Made by a program: the position numbers and the translations under genes. Below are positions 43,346 through 51,688 of a stretch of 64,000 nt of DNA, in pieces. How positions within the stretch are numbered: position 1 is the stretch's first letter; each line of letters starts with the position of its first letter. Origin of the DNA: Nitrospira sp. (GTDB taxonomy: Bacteria > Nitrospirota > Nitrospiria > Nitrospirales > Nitrospiraceae). The stretch is taken from assembly GCA_036984305.1 (NCBI GenBank), contig BQWY01000001.1, positions 3,989,501 through 4,053,500 of the forward strand, written 5' to 3'. The notes beneath the pieces were generated by a model. The model was given only the letters and a program-made list of their open reading frames with translations, searched no databases and had not been told where the DNA came from.

Positions 43346-44446
43346 CTATAGAGCGAGCTGAGATAGGAAGCTCTCCAGCTTTTCCGAATGTCGTTCGACA
43401 GTGAATTGTGCACGTACACCCTCCGATGCTGTTTGGGTGGCGAGTCGATCAGCCTGAGATGAGTTGAGGAAGGAAGCCCAATCCGAAGCATGGTCTATGA
43501 TCACCAATCCGTCGCCGGATGCGCAATCGAGGCCACGGAGGGCCTGGGAGGTTGCAAGAACCGGCATTCGATTATACAGGCTCTCTGCAAGCTTGATATT
43601 CACGCCGGCACCCGTGCGGATAGGACAAATCATGAAATCGACCTCATTCCAGACCGCTCGAAGTTCGCGGACGAACCCGTGGGCGACCACTCCCTCGCGC
43701 GCCGGCATCCGATCGCTCTGGCGCCCGAAAAGGTGAACCGTGAGAGGACGATCCACCTTCGTGAGTACTTCATTGACCAGCCACCTCCAACCGATGCGAT
43801 TGGGCCACCAGGCGAAATCAGCGAGGAACCCGAGGCGAAGCGGCCCGCTGGGCTGGCGCGTACGTGGAAGTGCAGGATCCGGAAACAACGGCGGTACATG
43901 GAGGGCTCGTAAGCCCGGAACCTGGCTACAACCCCAAGCCATATCAGTCGTGGAAAGGAAAATGACTCCCCGTGCGTGACGAAAGCCCTCGATCTCGTAC
44001 TGACGCTGCTTGTTGATTTCGCGTGTGAATATCTTGGACAACAACCGCGAGTTGCCCACCTGCTGAGCCAACACCTGGTGTTCCAGGTTATGGGCGATGA
44101 GCACCGTGGGGAGATTCGGCGGTAGGGCGTCGAGAGCCCACAGCATGTCGCCGCCGTTAATCAGCGCGGCATTGTAGTGCTGGGAGCGCGAGGCTTCGCG
44201 GATTCTCAGTTCAAATTCGTTCTGACGGGCAAAGAGGACTTTCGCTGGAAGCTTTGAACCGCACGATCGAACCAACGATATCAGCTGTCGCGACCGGTGC
44301 CAGGGACCGGGAGGAGCGTGAAGAGGGCCAACTAAATCTACCGCGTGCGCTTTCCTCAGGGCTGCAACCAGTCCTCGCGTATAGGTCCCCGCGCCGCCAG
44401 GGTGCGTCGTAGGGTCTACGAGAGATGCCATGAGCAACCGTGCCAC
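43346..44446 (-). CDS. glycosyltransferase, GT4/GT1-like
   Basis: 366 residues from GTG 44446, five bases after the preceding gene's stop; ATG 44431 is the alternative. The start MASLVDPTTHPGGAGTYTRG is the usual GT-B N-terminal strand and Gly-rich loop. The C-terminal half has LRLGFLADFAWWPNRIGWRW and the donor-site region CPIRTGAGVNIKLAESLYNR. It is a cytoplasmic enzyme that adds a sugar to a surface glycan. It is the last gene of a three-glycosyltransferase operon. Confidence 0.88.
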   Translation of the reverse strand: MARLLMASLVDPTTHPGGAGTYTRGLVAALRKAHAVDLVGPLHAPPGPWHRSRQLISLVRSCGSKLPAKVLFARQNEFELRIREASRSQHYNAALINGGDMLWALDALPPNLPTVLIAHNLEHQVLAQQVGNSRLLSKIFTREINKQRQYEIEGFRHARGVIFLSTTDMAWGCSQVPGLRALHVPPLFPDPALPRTRQPSGPLRLGFLADFAWWPNRIGWRWLVNEVLTKVDRPLTVHLFGRQSDRMPAREGVVAHGFVRELRAVWNEVDFMICPIRTGAGVNIKLAESLYNRMPVLATSQALRGLDCASGDGLVIIDHASDWASFLNSSQADRLATQTASEGVRAQFTVERHSEKLESFLSQLAL

Positions 44447-44451
44447 GATGA

Positions 44452-45420
44452 TCAGCGGTATTGTGTCTGCTCCACGGACTGATGCCGGAAGGCCAACAAC
44501 ATTCCTCTGATCTCGAGATAGTGAATCCAAAACGTCAGCACGATCGCGACGGGGTAGTCCGTTAGCCGTAGACCGTAATACCGGCCTACCCGTACACAGG
44601 TTCCTAGGCTCTCGATGACTCGACCGAAATAGAACAGAGGAACAGAGCCCTGTCCGAGCCGAAGGAGCCAACTGAATCGCAATTCAGGGTTGAGCTGCCG
44701 TATGCGGATCGTCGCCCAACCGATGTGGCACCGGATATCGCGTTCCATCGACCATCCTTCGAATTCGTGTACCACCGTCATGGCGGGCTGAAAGAGAAAG
44801 CGCCCGCCGCTCTGCCAGATAGCCGCGGATTGCAGTTGTGCGGCATACGGGCCTTCCTGCTCAGGGAGCGGAAAGCGCTCCCAAACCTTTCGTAGAATGC
44901 CCGCGTTGTTGTTCGAGATGTACCGGTTCGGTGCTTTTTTCCCTGGATCAAGGTAGCCTCGCGTCAAAACCGAGAGACTGCGCTCGCTGGCTGTCCTACC
45001 CTCGTAGATTGTCCGACCGCTGACGGCAACATATTGCGAATTGGATCGGAATGTGTCGATCAACGACTGCAGCCATCCGGAAACCGGGAGACAGTCGGCA
45101 TCCAGAAGCGCGACGATCTCACCCCGAGCGGCCCTGGCCCCGGCGTTTTTGCGTTCATAGCTCCCATCATGGGGGACCCCGAGCACTCGTAGGCCCGGGA
45201 GGCTGGCGATCACATCGTCAGGCAGCTTCCCAGCACGCCCTTCCTCCTCGACGAGCAGAAACTCAACGGGCTCGTCTACCTTTTGAGCAGCGAGGGCTCG
45301 GAGACAACTACGGAGATCTTCGAGGTCGGCATGTCGCGCCGTGTCGTGGTCCGCCGCGATGATCACACTGACCGATGGCTGAACCTCCTGGGTTGTCTCG
45401 ACGGGCTGCTCCGTATGCAT
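44452..45420 (-). CDS. glycosyltransferase family 2
   Basis: 322 residues from ATG 45420 (GAGG upstream; longer in-frame starts are rejected because they run into the preceding gene). GT-A fold: VSVIIAADHDTARHADLEDL, acceptor loop YERKNAGARAARGEIVALL and DxD-type motif LLDADCLP. The C-terminus has hydrophobic or amphipathic segments (RLGQGSVPLFYFGRVIESLG; IVLTFWIHYLEIRGMLLAF), so it is membrane-associated. It lies 22 bases after the upstream glycosyltransferase. It probably extends a polysaccharide or lipid-linked glycan. Confidence 0.88.
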   Translation of the reverse strand: MHTEQPVETTQEVQPSVSVIIAADHDTARHADLEDLRSCLRALAAQKVDEPVEFLLVEEEGRAGKLPDDVIASLPGLRVLGVPHDGSYERKNAGARAARGEIVALLDADCLPVSGWLQSLIDTFRSNSQYVAVSGRTIYEGRTASERSLSVLTRGYLDPGKKAPNRYISNNNAGILRKVWERFPLPEQEGPYAAQLQSAAIWQSGGRFLFQPAMTVVHEFEGWSMERDIRCHIGWATIRIRQLNPELRFSWLLRLGQGSVPLFYFGRVIESLGTCVRVGRYYGLRLTDYPVAIVLTFWIHYLEIRGMLLAFRHQSVEQTQYR

Positions 45421-45442
45421 GGTTACACCTCGAAATTCGTGG

Positions 45443-46615
45443 TTACGAGAGATCGGTGGCTGAATGCGGAAGAGTGTGTTTAACAAGACGCAGATAGAGG
45501 CTCGCGTGCCGACCGGCACTTTGTCGCGTCGTATATCGTGGTAACACGTCTGCTCGGGCATCCTTCACCTTGGCCAGTGCCGGAGCCGGATCGTTGATGA
45601 TCTGGATAACAGCCTTGGCCCAGACGTCCGGATCGGATGGATCGACCAAAGTCCCGTATTTTCCATGTTCAAGAATTTCTGGAAATGCACCGCTGCAACT
45701 TCCCACCAACGGGAGGCCGGCCGCAATTGACTCCAACACCACCAAACCGAATGCCTCGTTGCGCGACGGAATCATCAACAGATCCAGATTCGACATGACG
45801 TCGAACATCTCGGTACGGTGCCCGGTGAACTCGACGTTGTCCGACAGCTTCAGCGCGATCACTTGATCCCTGAGTTCCGATTCCAAGCTGCCGGCACCGA
45901 CGATCTTGAGTTGAGCTCCCGGCACGGCGTCGACAATTTTCCGCATGGCCGCGATCGCGACTCTATGACCTTTTTCATATTCCAGCCTTCCGACGATTCC
46001 GAGTCGCGGGCGGGCAGGGTTTCTTAACCCCCGGAGCGCCGGTAAATCCGTGCGACCTGCGAGGAAACGGTCCAGATCGAAAAACTGGTAAATGATCTCG
46101 GCGCGATCCCATTCGGAGGGCGACAACTGATCTTTCACCAAGTGTTTGGCCACACAGACATAGGCATCGGTACTGGTGGCCAACCACCGATGCACGGTTC
46201 GCATAATCGGCTTGAGAAACCATCGCGGTTTCGGCCCTCCGCCAAAATTGAGCGTCGCAACGATCACGGGGACACGCGCCAGTTTGGCGGCCAGACGAGC
46301 CCACACGTTGCAAAATGGTGATTGCGTGTGCACGATATCCGGACGCAGTCTGCGGAATGTCCTGTAAAACGCATGGATCACCTTGATCATTTTGATCGGT
46401 TCCGTCACACGAGGAATATCCAGACCGAGTTCGTGAATCGGGCACCCCGTTGCTCGTACTGCCAAACCGATTCTGGAGGTTGTCGGCATCACGGTGACGA
46501 TCTCAAAGTTGAAGCGTTCTCGATCAAGTTCTTGAGCAAGTTCCAACGGAGTGTGTTCCCCTCCGGCATCGCGGTAAAACCCAAGATAGACATAGAGGAT
46601 CTTTACGGCCTTCAT
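45443..46615 (-). CDS. glycosyltransferase family 4
   Basis: 390 residues. GT-B enzyme: N-terminal ILYVYLGFYRDAGGEHTPLE, the central PRLGIVGRLEYEKGHRVAIA that begins the nucleotide-sugar domain, and the E-x7-E donor motif in SRNEAFGLVVLESIAAGLPL. It is the first gene of the glycosyltransferase operon, transcribed away from the TylF-like methyltransferase. An imperfect palindrome (46941-46960) lies between these divergent genes and may control one or both. Confidence 0.93.
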   Translation of the reverse strand: MKAVKILYVYLGFYRDAGGEHTPLELAQELDRERFNFEIVTVMPTTSRIGLAVRATGCPIHELGLDIPRVTEPIKMIKVIHAFYRTFRRLRPDIVHTQSPFCNVWARLAAKLARVPVIVATLNFGGGPKPRWFLKPIMRTVHRWLATSTDAYVCVAKHLVKDQLSPSEWDRAEIIYQFFDLDRFLAGRTDLPALRGLRNPARPRLGIVGRLEYEKGHRVAIAAMRKIVDAVPGAQLKIVGAGSLESELRDQVIALKLSDNVEFTGHRTEMFDVMSNLDLLMIPSRNEAFGLVVLESIAAGLPLVGSCSGAFPEILEHGKYGTLVDPSDPDVWAKAVIQIINDPAPALAKVKDARADVLPRYTTRQSAGRHASLYLRLVKHTLPHSATDLS

Positions 46616-47006
46616 TCTCGCCCCAACTATGGGGAAGATTTCGGGTCAACTGCACCACAGAATACCATTAAGCAAAGGAAATCGAGCGAGTCAAAACATT
46701 ATTTTTGGTACCCGAATTGAGAGCAGCGCGGTGTCCTCAACAAGGGTACTCCACGTGTGCATCGCTGGCGATGCAACATGTATCTCCGGCCTCAACCGCT
46801 CTATGCTGCGGACGGATCGTGGGCTCTGTCAATGAATGCGTGCCGTGGCGATATCGGACAGAGCCGAATGACTTTGGGGAGCGATTATAGTAACGTTCCT
46901 CAACGTGTAAGGTAACTCCAATCTAGGCTGGATAGACGGATGTTTTCACACGTGAGAACACTACACGTCGTCAATGGCTGAACACGGGCGAATGGACGGT
47001 TGACTG
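46616..47006. other. 391-base divergent intergenic region, AT-richer
   Basis: No gene was found. It contains the operator-like palindrome at 46941-46960 and separates divergent surface-glycan genes. Confidence 0.5.
46941..46960. promoter_or_regulatory. operator-like palindrome TGTTNTCACNNGTGANAACA
   Basis: Ten-base arms TGTTTTCACA and CGTGAGAACA match at eight positions after inversion. It lies 47 bases before the methyltransferase start codon. It is a plausible repressor or activator site; no protein can be assigned. Confidence 0.45.
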
Positions 47007-47864
47007 ATGTTGAGGTATCTGCTGCGAAGCCTCCGAGAACCCGACACCCTCCGGCACATTTTCGTGGAACGTTTAACGGAACCGATTCACCTGAATCTCC
47101 TTTCGGGTCTTGTCGCGCTCTTCGGAACTTTGAGAGCCAAAATCGAATTCGATTTGATCGAACGCCGATATCATGCGTTCGGCTTACTCAAGGCTGCCGA
47201 CTATGCAAGAGAAATAAACGTTGATCGTCTTACGGTCATTGAATTTGGAGTCGCCAATGGTTCGGGCTTACTCAACCTGTGCCACCTCGGCAAGAAAATC
47301 ACCGACCTCACGGGAGTGCATTTCGACTTCGTGGGATTCGATACCGGCGAGGGTTTGCCTTCCGCAAAAGACTTTCGTGATCATCCGGAGTACTACAGTC
47401 AGGGGGATTTTATTCTTCAGGATAAGGAACGGCTGCTACGAAAACTACCTCGGAATGCCCGCATCGAGTTTGGCAATCTCGAGCATACGATCGGAGGATT
47501 CTTGGGAACGGTCCAAGCTCCGATAGGCTTTATCTCCGTGGATGTCGACTACTACAGTAGTACCGTGAATGCCTTGACTATATTTGATGGACCGTCCGAA
47601 TCGTACCTTCCATCGGTGGTCATGTATTTTGACGATGTCAAGCGTGAGCTACACAATCCGTTTTGCGGGGAATACCTGGCCATCGAGGAGTTCAACGAAC
47701 GGCATGAGATGAGGAAAATTTGCAAATTCAATTTTCTCAATAAGAGACGAGTTTTTCGCAACGCCGTGTGGATCGAACAAATGTATCACTGCCACATCTT
47801 TGATCACGCCAGTCGTGATAACGCGCTAAGCGCTAAGCGTGGAATGATACTGACTCGGCCGTAA
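47007..47864 (+). CDS. TylF/macrocin-like methyltransferase-fold protein
   Basis: 285 residues. The SAM-fold pattern is visible: VIEFGVANGSGLLNLCHLGK (motif I), FVGFDTGEGLP (motif II) and the acidic block GFISVDVDYYSSTVNAL that resembles the metal/substrate site of TylF-type O-methyltransferases. It may methylate a sugar or lipid of the surface glycan. Base composition is more AT-rich than its surroundings, which suggests horizontal origin. The specific reaction is unknown. Confidence 0.75.
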   Translation: MLRYLLRSLREPDTLRHIFVERLTEPIHLNLLSGLVALFGTLRAKIEFDLIERRYHAFGLLKAADYAREINVDRLTVIEFGVANGSGLLNLCHLGKKITDLTGVHFDFVGFDTGEGLPSAKDFRDHPEYYSQGDFILQDKERLLRKLPRNARIEFGNLEHTIGGFLGTVQAPIGFISVDVDYYSSTVNALTIFDGPSESYLPSVVMYFDDVKRELHNPFCGEYLAIEEFNERHEMRKICKFNFLNKRRVFRNAVWIEQMYHCHIFDHASRDNALSAKRGMILTRP

Positions 47865-47966
47865 CTCCACCGAACTGTCGAGACCTCGGCGCATATCAGA
47901 AGATACCACCAAACGGATATGTCACGGAGACGGTCGATGTCGCCAGGTACAGATGCAATCGTGTGC

Positions 47967-49472
47967 TCAACCATATGCGAGCAGTGACTGGCCGGGGAGA
48001 TCGTCATGGGGGACCCCGACCGCCGCACAGACCGTCGCACTGAGATCGACCAGATGAGGATTCCGGCCCTTGATCCTGCGGTACGTTCCCGATCGTGGGA
48101 CGATAATCGCGCGCGAGCCCGGGACGTGGTTTCCCGACCTTCCTGACCCCGCCCCCCCCCGGAACACGGTGCCATATATCGGTGAGGTCACGCCCCGCAG
48201 GTTGACAGCTTGTTCGCCGCTCCAGCGTATAACAAGGTCGGGCAGCCAATTCAGTTTGCCGCCGGGAGGTACCTGGTCCTGGGGACGTTCAATGCCCGTA
48301 ATGCACGCCTTGCCATCGATGTCCTGAAACGTTTGGAGCCCCTCGGCGATTTCCTTGCACAACGCGTGGACGGTTGATTCGGCGACGACTCCGTTGCGTT
48401 CTCGGCCGCGGACGTTGAGCCGGACCAACCCAGGTCCGTCCGAAGGAAGCGAAAAGGCTCGCACCGTTTCCCAGTCTTTTCCAATCGTCGCCAGGTAGGC
48501 GGTGAGCTTGAGCGAAAGCGAATCCGGCAGTGCATCGGCGACCTTGGAGCGGAGTGACGCGGGGACGAGACTACGCAGCCTGGTCAAATTGTCATTGCCC
48601 GATGATTCGCGCGGGTGGGGGCCAGGATTGAGAATCCGCTCCAGCATCTCGGGGAGAAGATCAGACCTGCACGTTTCCACGCCCATCCCCTTAGGCCAGA
48701 ACAGAATAAGGTCTGCGTCGTCGGGCAGGACCGCACGTATTCGTCCAAGTGCTGCGTCCGCTGCGCGGTATACATCGGCCAATGAGTCCTTCAGAAGACC
48801 CACCCCGGCCGGAGTCCGACCAATGAGATCGACGGATGTGGGGTCAAAAAACTGGTGGCCCGCTATATGGATCGCAGCCATGCCCAACCACAGCACATCG
48901 GTGTCTTTTCCTTTGAGCAGTCGTTCGACTGCGCCGGCAAGGCGACCGGGGGCCTGGGTGAGTACGTGCCTGAGTTGGAGCAGATGGCGCTGTGACGGCT
49001 GGCCGAAGGTCTCCTCGCTTCGTGGAACTTGACCAAGATGTTTCGAGAGTTCCCCGGTCAAGCGGTTGGGCCGCGACCAGCTGGCCAAGTGAACACGTGA
49101 TCGAAACTGGCATCCACTGACCACGGCACCGTTGGCCAACTCTTGCACCGGATGCTCCGGCGGGTCGATGGCAAGGACTCGTTTGCCGGCTCGATCCAGC
49201 TTGCGAAATAACGTGTCATCCGGCGTCAGTTCATAGGATAACCGGAGTTTCTGCTCGGGAGCGGACCACGTAAACAAGGAGTAGATGCCATGTTCCGAAA
49301 CATGTCGACCCGTATAGAGGGTTGCGTACACGGCACCATCAAGAAAAGGGGGATCGAGTTCGACGAGTTCCCCCTGTCGTCGAAGCGACGCGAGATTCGG
49401 AAGACGATCCTCGTTGATCAATTGATCGACGAGGGGAAGCGATGGAGCCTCCAATGAGATGATCGCTATCAC
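47967..49472 (-). CDS. alkaline-phosphatase-fold protein with altered active site
   Basis: 501 residues. Overall it matches type I phosphodiesterase/phosphomutase-like AP-superfamily proteins (DRLPNLASLRRQGELVELDP; TLYTGRHVSEHGIYSLF; C-terminal RIKGRNPHLVDLSATVCAAV). Several metal and nucleophile positions look changed: Glu8 where the first Asp is usual, no Ser/Thr nucleophile in DGAVYATLYTG, and WPKGMG (259-264) where SDHGMG is expected. It may be a pseudo-enzyme or bind something other than phosphate esters. A run of nine C (48152-48160) lies in the C-terminal coding part. Confidence 0.75.
   Translation of the reverse strand: MIAIISLEAPSLPLVDQLINEDRLPNLASLRRQGELVELDPPFLDGAVYATLYTGRHVSEHGIYSLFTWSAPEQKLRLSYELTPDDTLFRKLDRAGKRVLAIDPPEHPVQELANGAVVSGCQFRSRVHLASWSRPNRLTGELSKHLGQVPRSEETFGQPSQRHLLQLRHVLTQAPGRLAGAVERLLKGKDTDVLWLGMAAIHIAGHQFFDPTSVDLIGRTPAGVGLLKDSLADVYRAADAALGRIRAVLPDDADLILFWPKGMGVETCRSDLLPEMLERILNPGPHPRESSGNDNLTRLRSLVPASLRSKVADALPDSLSLKLTAYLATIGKDWETVRAFSLPSDGPGLVRLNVRGRERNGVVAESTVHALCKEIAEGLQTFQDIDGKACITGIERPQDQVPPGGKLNWLPDLVIRWSGEQAVNLRGVTSPIYGTVFRGGAGSGRSGNHVPGSRAIIVPRSGTYRRIKGRNPHLVDLSATVCAAVGVPHDDLPGQSLLAYG
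48152..48160. repeat. C9 homopolymer inside coding sequence
   Basis: Nine consecutive C (poly-G in the coding strand) encode part of FRGGAGSG. Such a tract can slip and switch the gene out of frame. The gene is in frame in this assembly. Confidence 0.6.
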
Positions 49473-49894
49473 GACGTGAACTCTATGGCCTTCGCGCTAG
49501 AGCCCGTAGGACCACAAGACATCGCCAATAGGGACATCTGTAACAAGCTTGACGATTCGCCGTCGCAGGTTGAAGGTATTTTTTGACCGCTCAAGGCATT
49601 AACACGCTTTTAAAACTATGGCAGCCAAGGCCCGCAAAAAGCAATTTGTTTGTATGGTGGTGTCTTCGGGGGCGAGATGGACAGTCAAAATCTACATGGA
49701 GCTAGCCTAGCTGTCCATTCGATCTTGTTGCAATTGGAAAGCGGCTCTCACGCACTGTGTCTACTCGCAGTCTGGCAATAGCCTCGCCTTGCATATGGCA
49801 ATATGATTTTTTACGACCTCGGGAATGCCTCGGAACCTCATCGGTGCTCCCGCAATATGCATCTCGGGGCGTGACTTCTTATTCTGCCACGCCG
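49473..49894. other. 422-base AT-richer intergenic region with nested inverted repeats
   Basis: No gene was found. Nested inverted repeats at 49677-49718 are the only clear structure. Confidence 0.5.
49677..49718. repeat. nested inverted repeats
   Basis: ATGGACAG (49677-49684) and CTGTCCAT (49711-49718) form perfect 8-bp arms. An inner AGCTAG-C-CTAGCT palindrome (49700-49712) overlaps the right arm. The two structures are mutually exclusive, so this could be a switch or a protein-binding site. Confidence 0.45.
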
Positions 49895-50146
49895 CTACTC
49901 CCGGAAGTCCATGGATTCCTTCACAAGACGCGCATGTTCCATCCTTCCCGCCTCCGTTACGCTGTAATGTCCGCTCCCGGCGTCGCGCTGTATGTAGCCA
50001 AGGGCCAGCAGCTTGCCCAAATGCTGGTCCAGGCGAAGAATACCGGAATCCATGAGGACCGTCTCATCTTCGCTAAGGGTGCCTCCGCGACGAACCATAA
50101 ACTGCAATAGTCGCAATCGGACCCACTCCTCTGGTGTCAGCGGCAT
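49895..50146 (-). CDS. small winged-helix-like protein
   Basis: 83 residues from ATG 50146, with AAAGG seven bases upstream. Three helices (LTPEEWVRLRLLQFMV; DQHLGKLLALGYI) and a beta-wing (IQRDAGSGHYSVTEAGR) resemble the winged-helix fold of small transcription regulators. No family is certain. It stands alone in an AT-richer, gene-poor stretch and may regulate the surface-glycan genes or belong to an acquired element. Confidence 0.65.
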   Translation of the reverse strand: MPLTPEEWVRLRLLQFMVRRGGTLSEDETVLMDSGILRLDQHLGKLLALGYIQRDAGSGHYSVTEAGRMEHARLVKESMDFRE

Positions 50147-50945
50147 TCTCCGGCCTTTGCTTGGTGAGATCCAGTGGGCTCAGATTGTCGGCTATACCGC
50201 AGGACGCTCGCTGGTAGTCACCATCCCTCAGAGCAATGGTTCCCGGCGAATCATAGGGAATAGCTAGGCTGAAACGGTGAGCCTAAAACTGAGGTTTACC
50301 ATTTAGGGTTATAGTATTAGTATATCATGTCTTGCTATGCGGTCCATGCAGGCCAATTGCACGCAACACTTCGTGCCGACTAGGCCCATATGGCGTTAGT
50401 ACGATATAAACTATGCGGAGCGATTCGCGGTTTTCTCCGTATCTAATCACCGGAAGTACACCCAGGCAGGAATAGCGAGTAGGACGGCAGGATTCATTCA
50501 TAACCCTGGCTGCGCGTAAGAGACGCGCCCGAAGAGCGGCATGAGGCAATAGGTTCATTCACACATCCACCGCCGAGTCCCGGTTCACGGGACCGCACTG
50601 TAAATGGGCGATGATGTCGTAGGCCCAGGTCACAGCCCTCAATCTCTCGATGATCGGGGTGCATCTAACAGGTGCTTACCCCGTGTTCCCCAAAGCGCGA
50701 CTGAGTTTTCACCTTCACCTCGGCGATGACGCTACCTACGTACGGGTTTCGAACACGGCCGTGCGCTACACGACCAGACATGAATGTGTGTTAGGCAGAT
50801 CTCCTGTCCGAGAATGCACGGTGTCGGCTATTAGCAAGACTCGCTTTGGGAATGCTGCGGGGAGACGGATACGGGTGGAGTCAAATTATCGATATAGCGC
50901 CGACTGGACGGATTAATCACACGGCCGGAGAATACGGCCCACAAT
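50147..50945. other. 799-base AT-richer intergenic region, no gene seen
   Basis: Only short frames lacking ribosome sites and recognisable features occur. An AT-rich patch is at 50305-50330. It may be the remains of acquired DNA. Confidence 0.5.
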
Positions 50946-51260
50946 CTACACTCCCTTCCTCAAAAATTTTGTGGCGATCAATTCAAGGTAATACGCGAGC
51001 AATGCATGCTCGTCGTCCGTAAGCTTCGCTTGTTCGATATCGATGCTGAGCACGGATTCAGCGGCCGAGGAGAGGTCGGCAATCTCCTTGCGAACAAAGC
51101 GGTGGAGGGGTTTGGGGCGATCGGCCGGAGGGGGAGTATGCGGAGACATCACGCGATCGATTATGCCACCGTCGTTTCGATTGGCAAGTGGGCGTTTTGT
51201 GGGGGAAGCCTCTAGGTCCGTTCGCTGCTGGGTCGTCTCCTGGCCTCCAGTTATACTCAC
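50946..51260 (-). CDS. small helical protein, paralogue of 42773-42970
   Basis: 104 residues from GTG 51260, or about 67 from ATG 51149; the ribosome sites are weak. The C-terminal part (EQAKLTDDEHALLAYYLELI) aligns to the 65-residue protein at 42773-42970 over about 35 positions with identical LL, YY and FL. It is soluble and helical. The N-terminal third is polar and may not be translated. No known family is recognised. Confidence 0.6.
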   Translation of the reverse strand: MSITGGQETTQQRTDLEASPTKRPLANRNDGGIIDRVMSPHTPPPADRPKPLHRFVRKEIADLSSAAESVLSIDIEQAKLTDDEHALLAYYLELIATKFLRKGV

Positions 51261-51450
51261 AAAATTGGACCATTACGGCCGCTTTGTCAGCGTCTCGCGC
51301 GTTCTATCCACTCTCAGTTGCTGGAATCTGATCCCGTGGTCTCTGCCTCCGAACGGAACTCTCAGGAGCAACGATTTCGCGCCTTCGCTCTACTATGTAA
51401 TTTCATTAGATTGCTTCTAGCGGATAAACGGGAGTTGTGAAGGGAGTAAG

Positions 51451-51527
51451 TGGGGTGGATGACGGGTGTCGAACCCGCGACCTCCGGATCCACAATCCGG
51501 CGCTCTAACCAACTGAGCTACATCCAC
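51451..51527 (-). tRNA. tRNA-His (anticodon GTG)
   Basis: A complete cloverleaf on the minus strand. The acceptor GTGGATG pairs with CATCCAC, the D-arm is AGCTCAGTTGGTTAGAGC, the anticodon stem-loop CCGGATTGTGGATCCGG has GTG in the loop, and the T-arm is CGGGTTCGACACCCG. The discriminator is C and CCA is encoded. The base before the 5' end is G (51528), as expected for the histidine identity G-1:C73 pair. Confidence 0.97.
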
Positions 51528-51688
51528 CACCCCGAGCCATTACGTGGGAGAGGCAAACACGCGAATGAGCATCGTACACAAACTCATGGGAGAGTGGCAA
51601 GATGGGATGATTTGCGGGGAAACGAAGCCCATTGTGATTTAAGAACGCTACATCACGGAGCACTCGGAGCTCCGCACCGACCGGCGGT

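Noticed and set aside
50363-50377. Minus-strand GGCACG-N5-TTGC
   Set aside because: The spacer is one base too long for sigma-54, which is strict about spacing.
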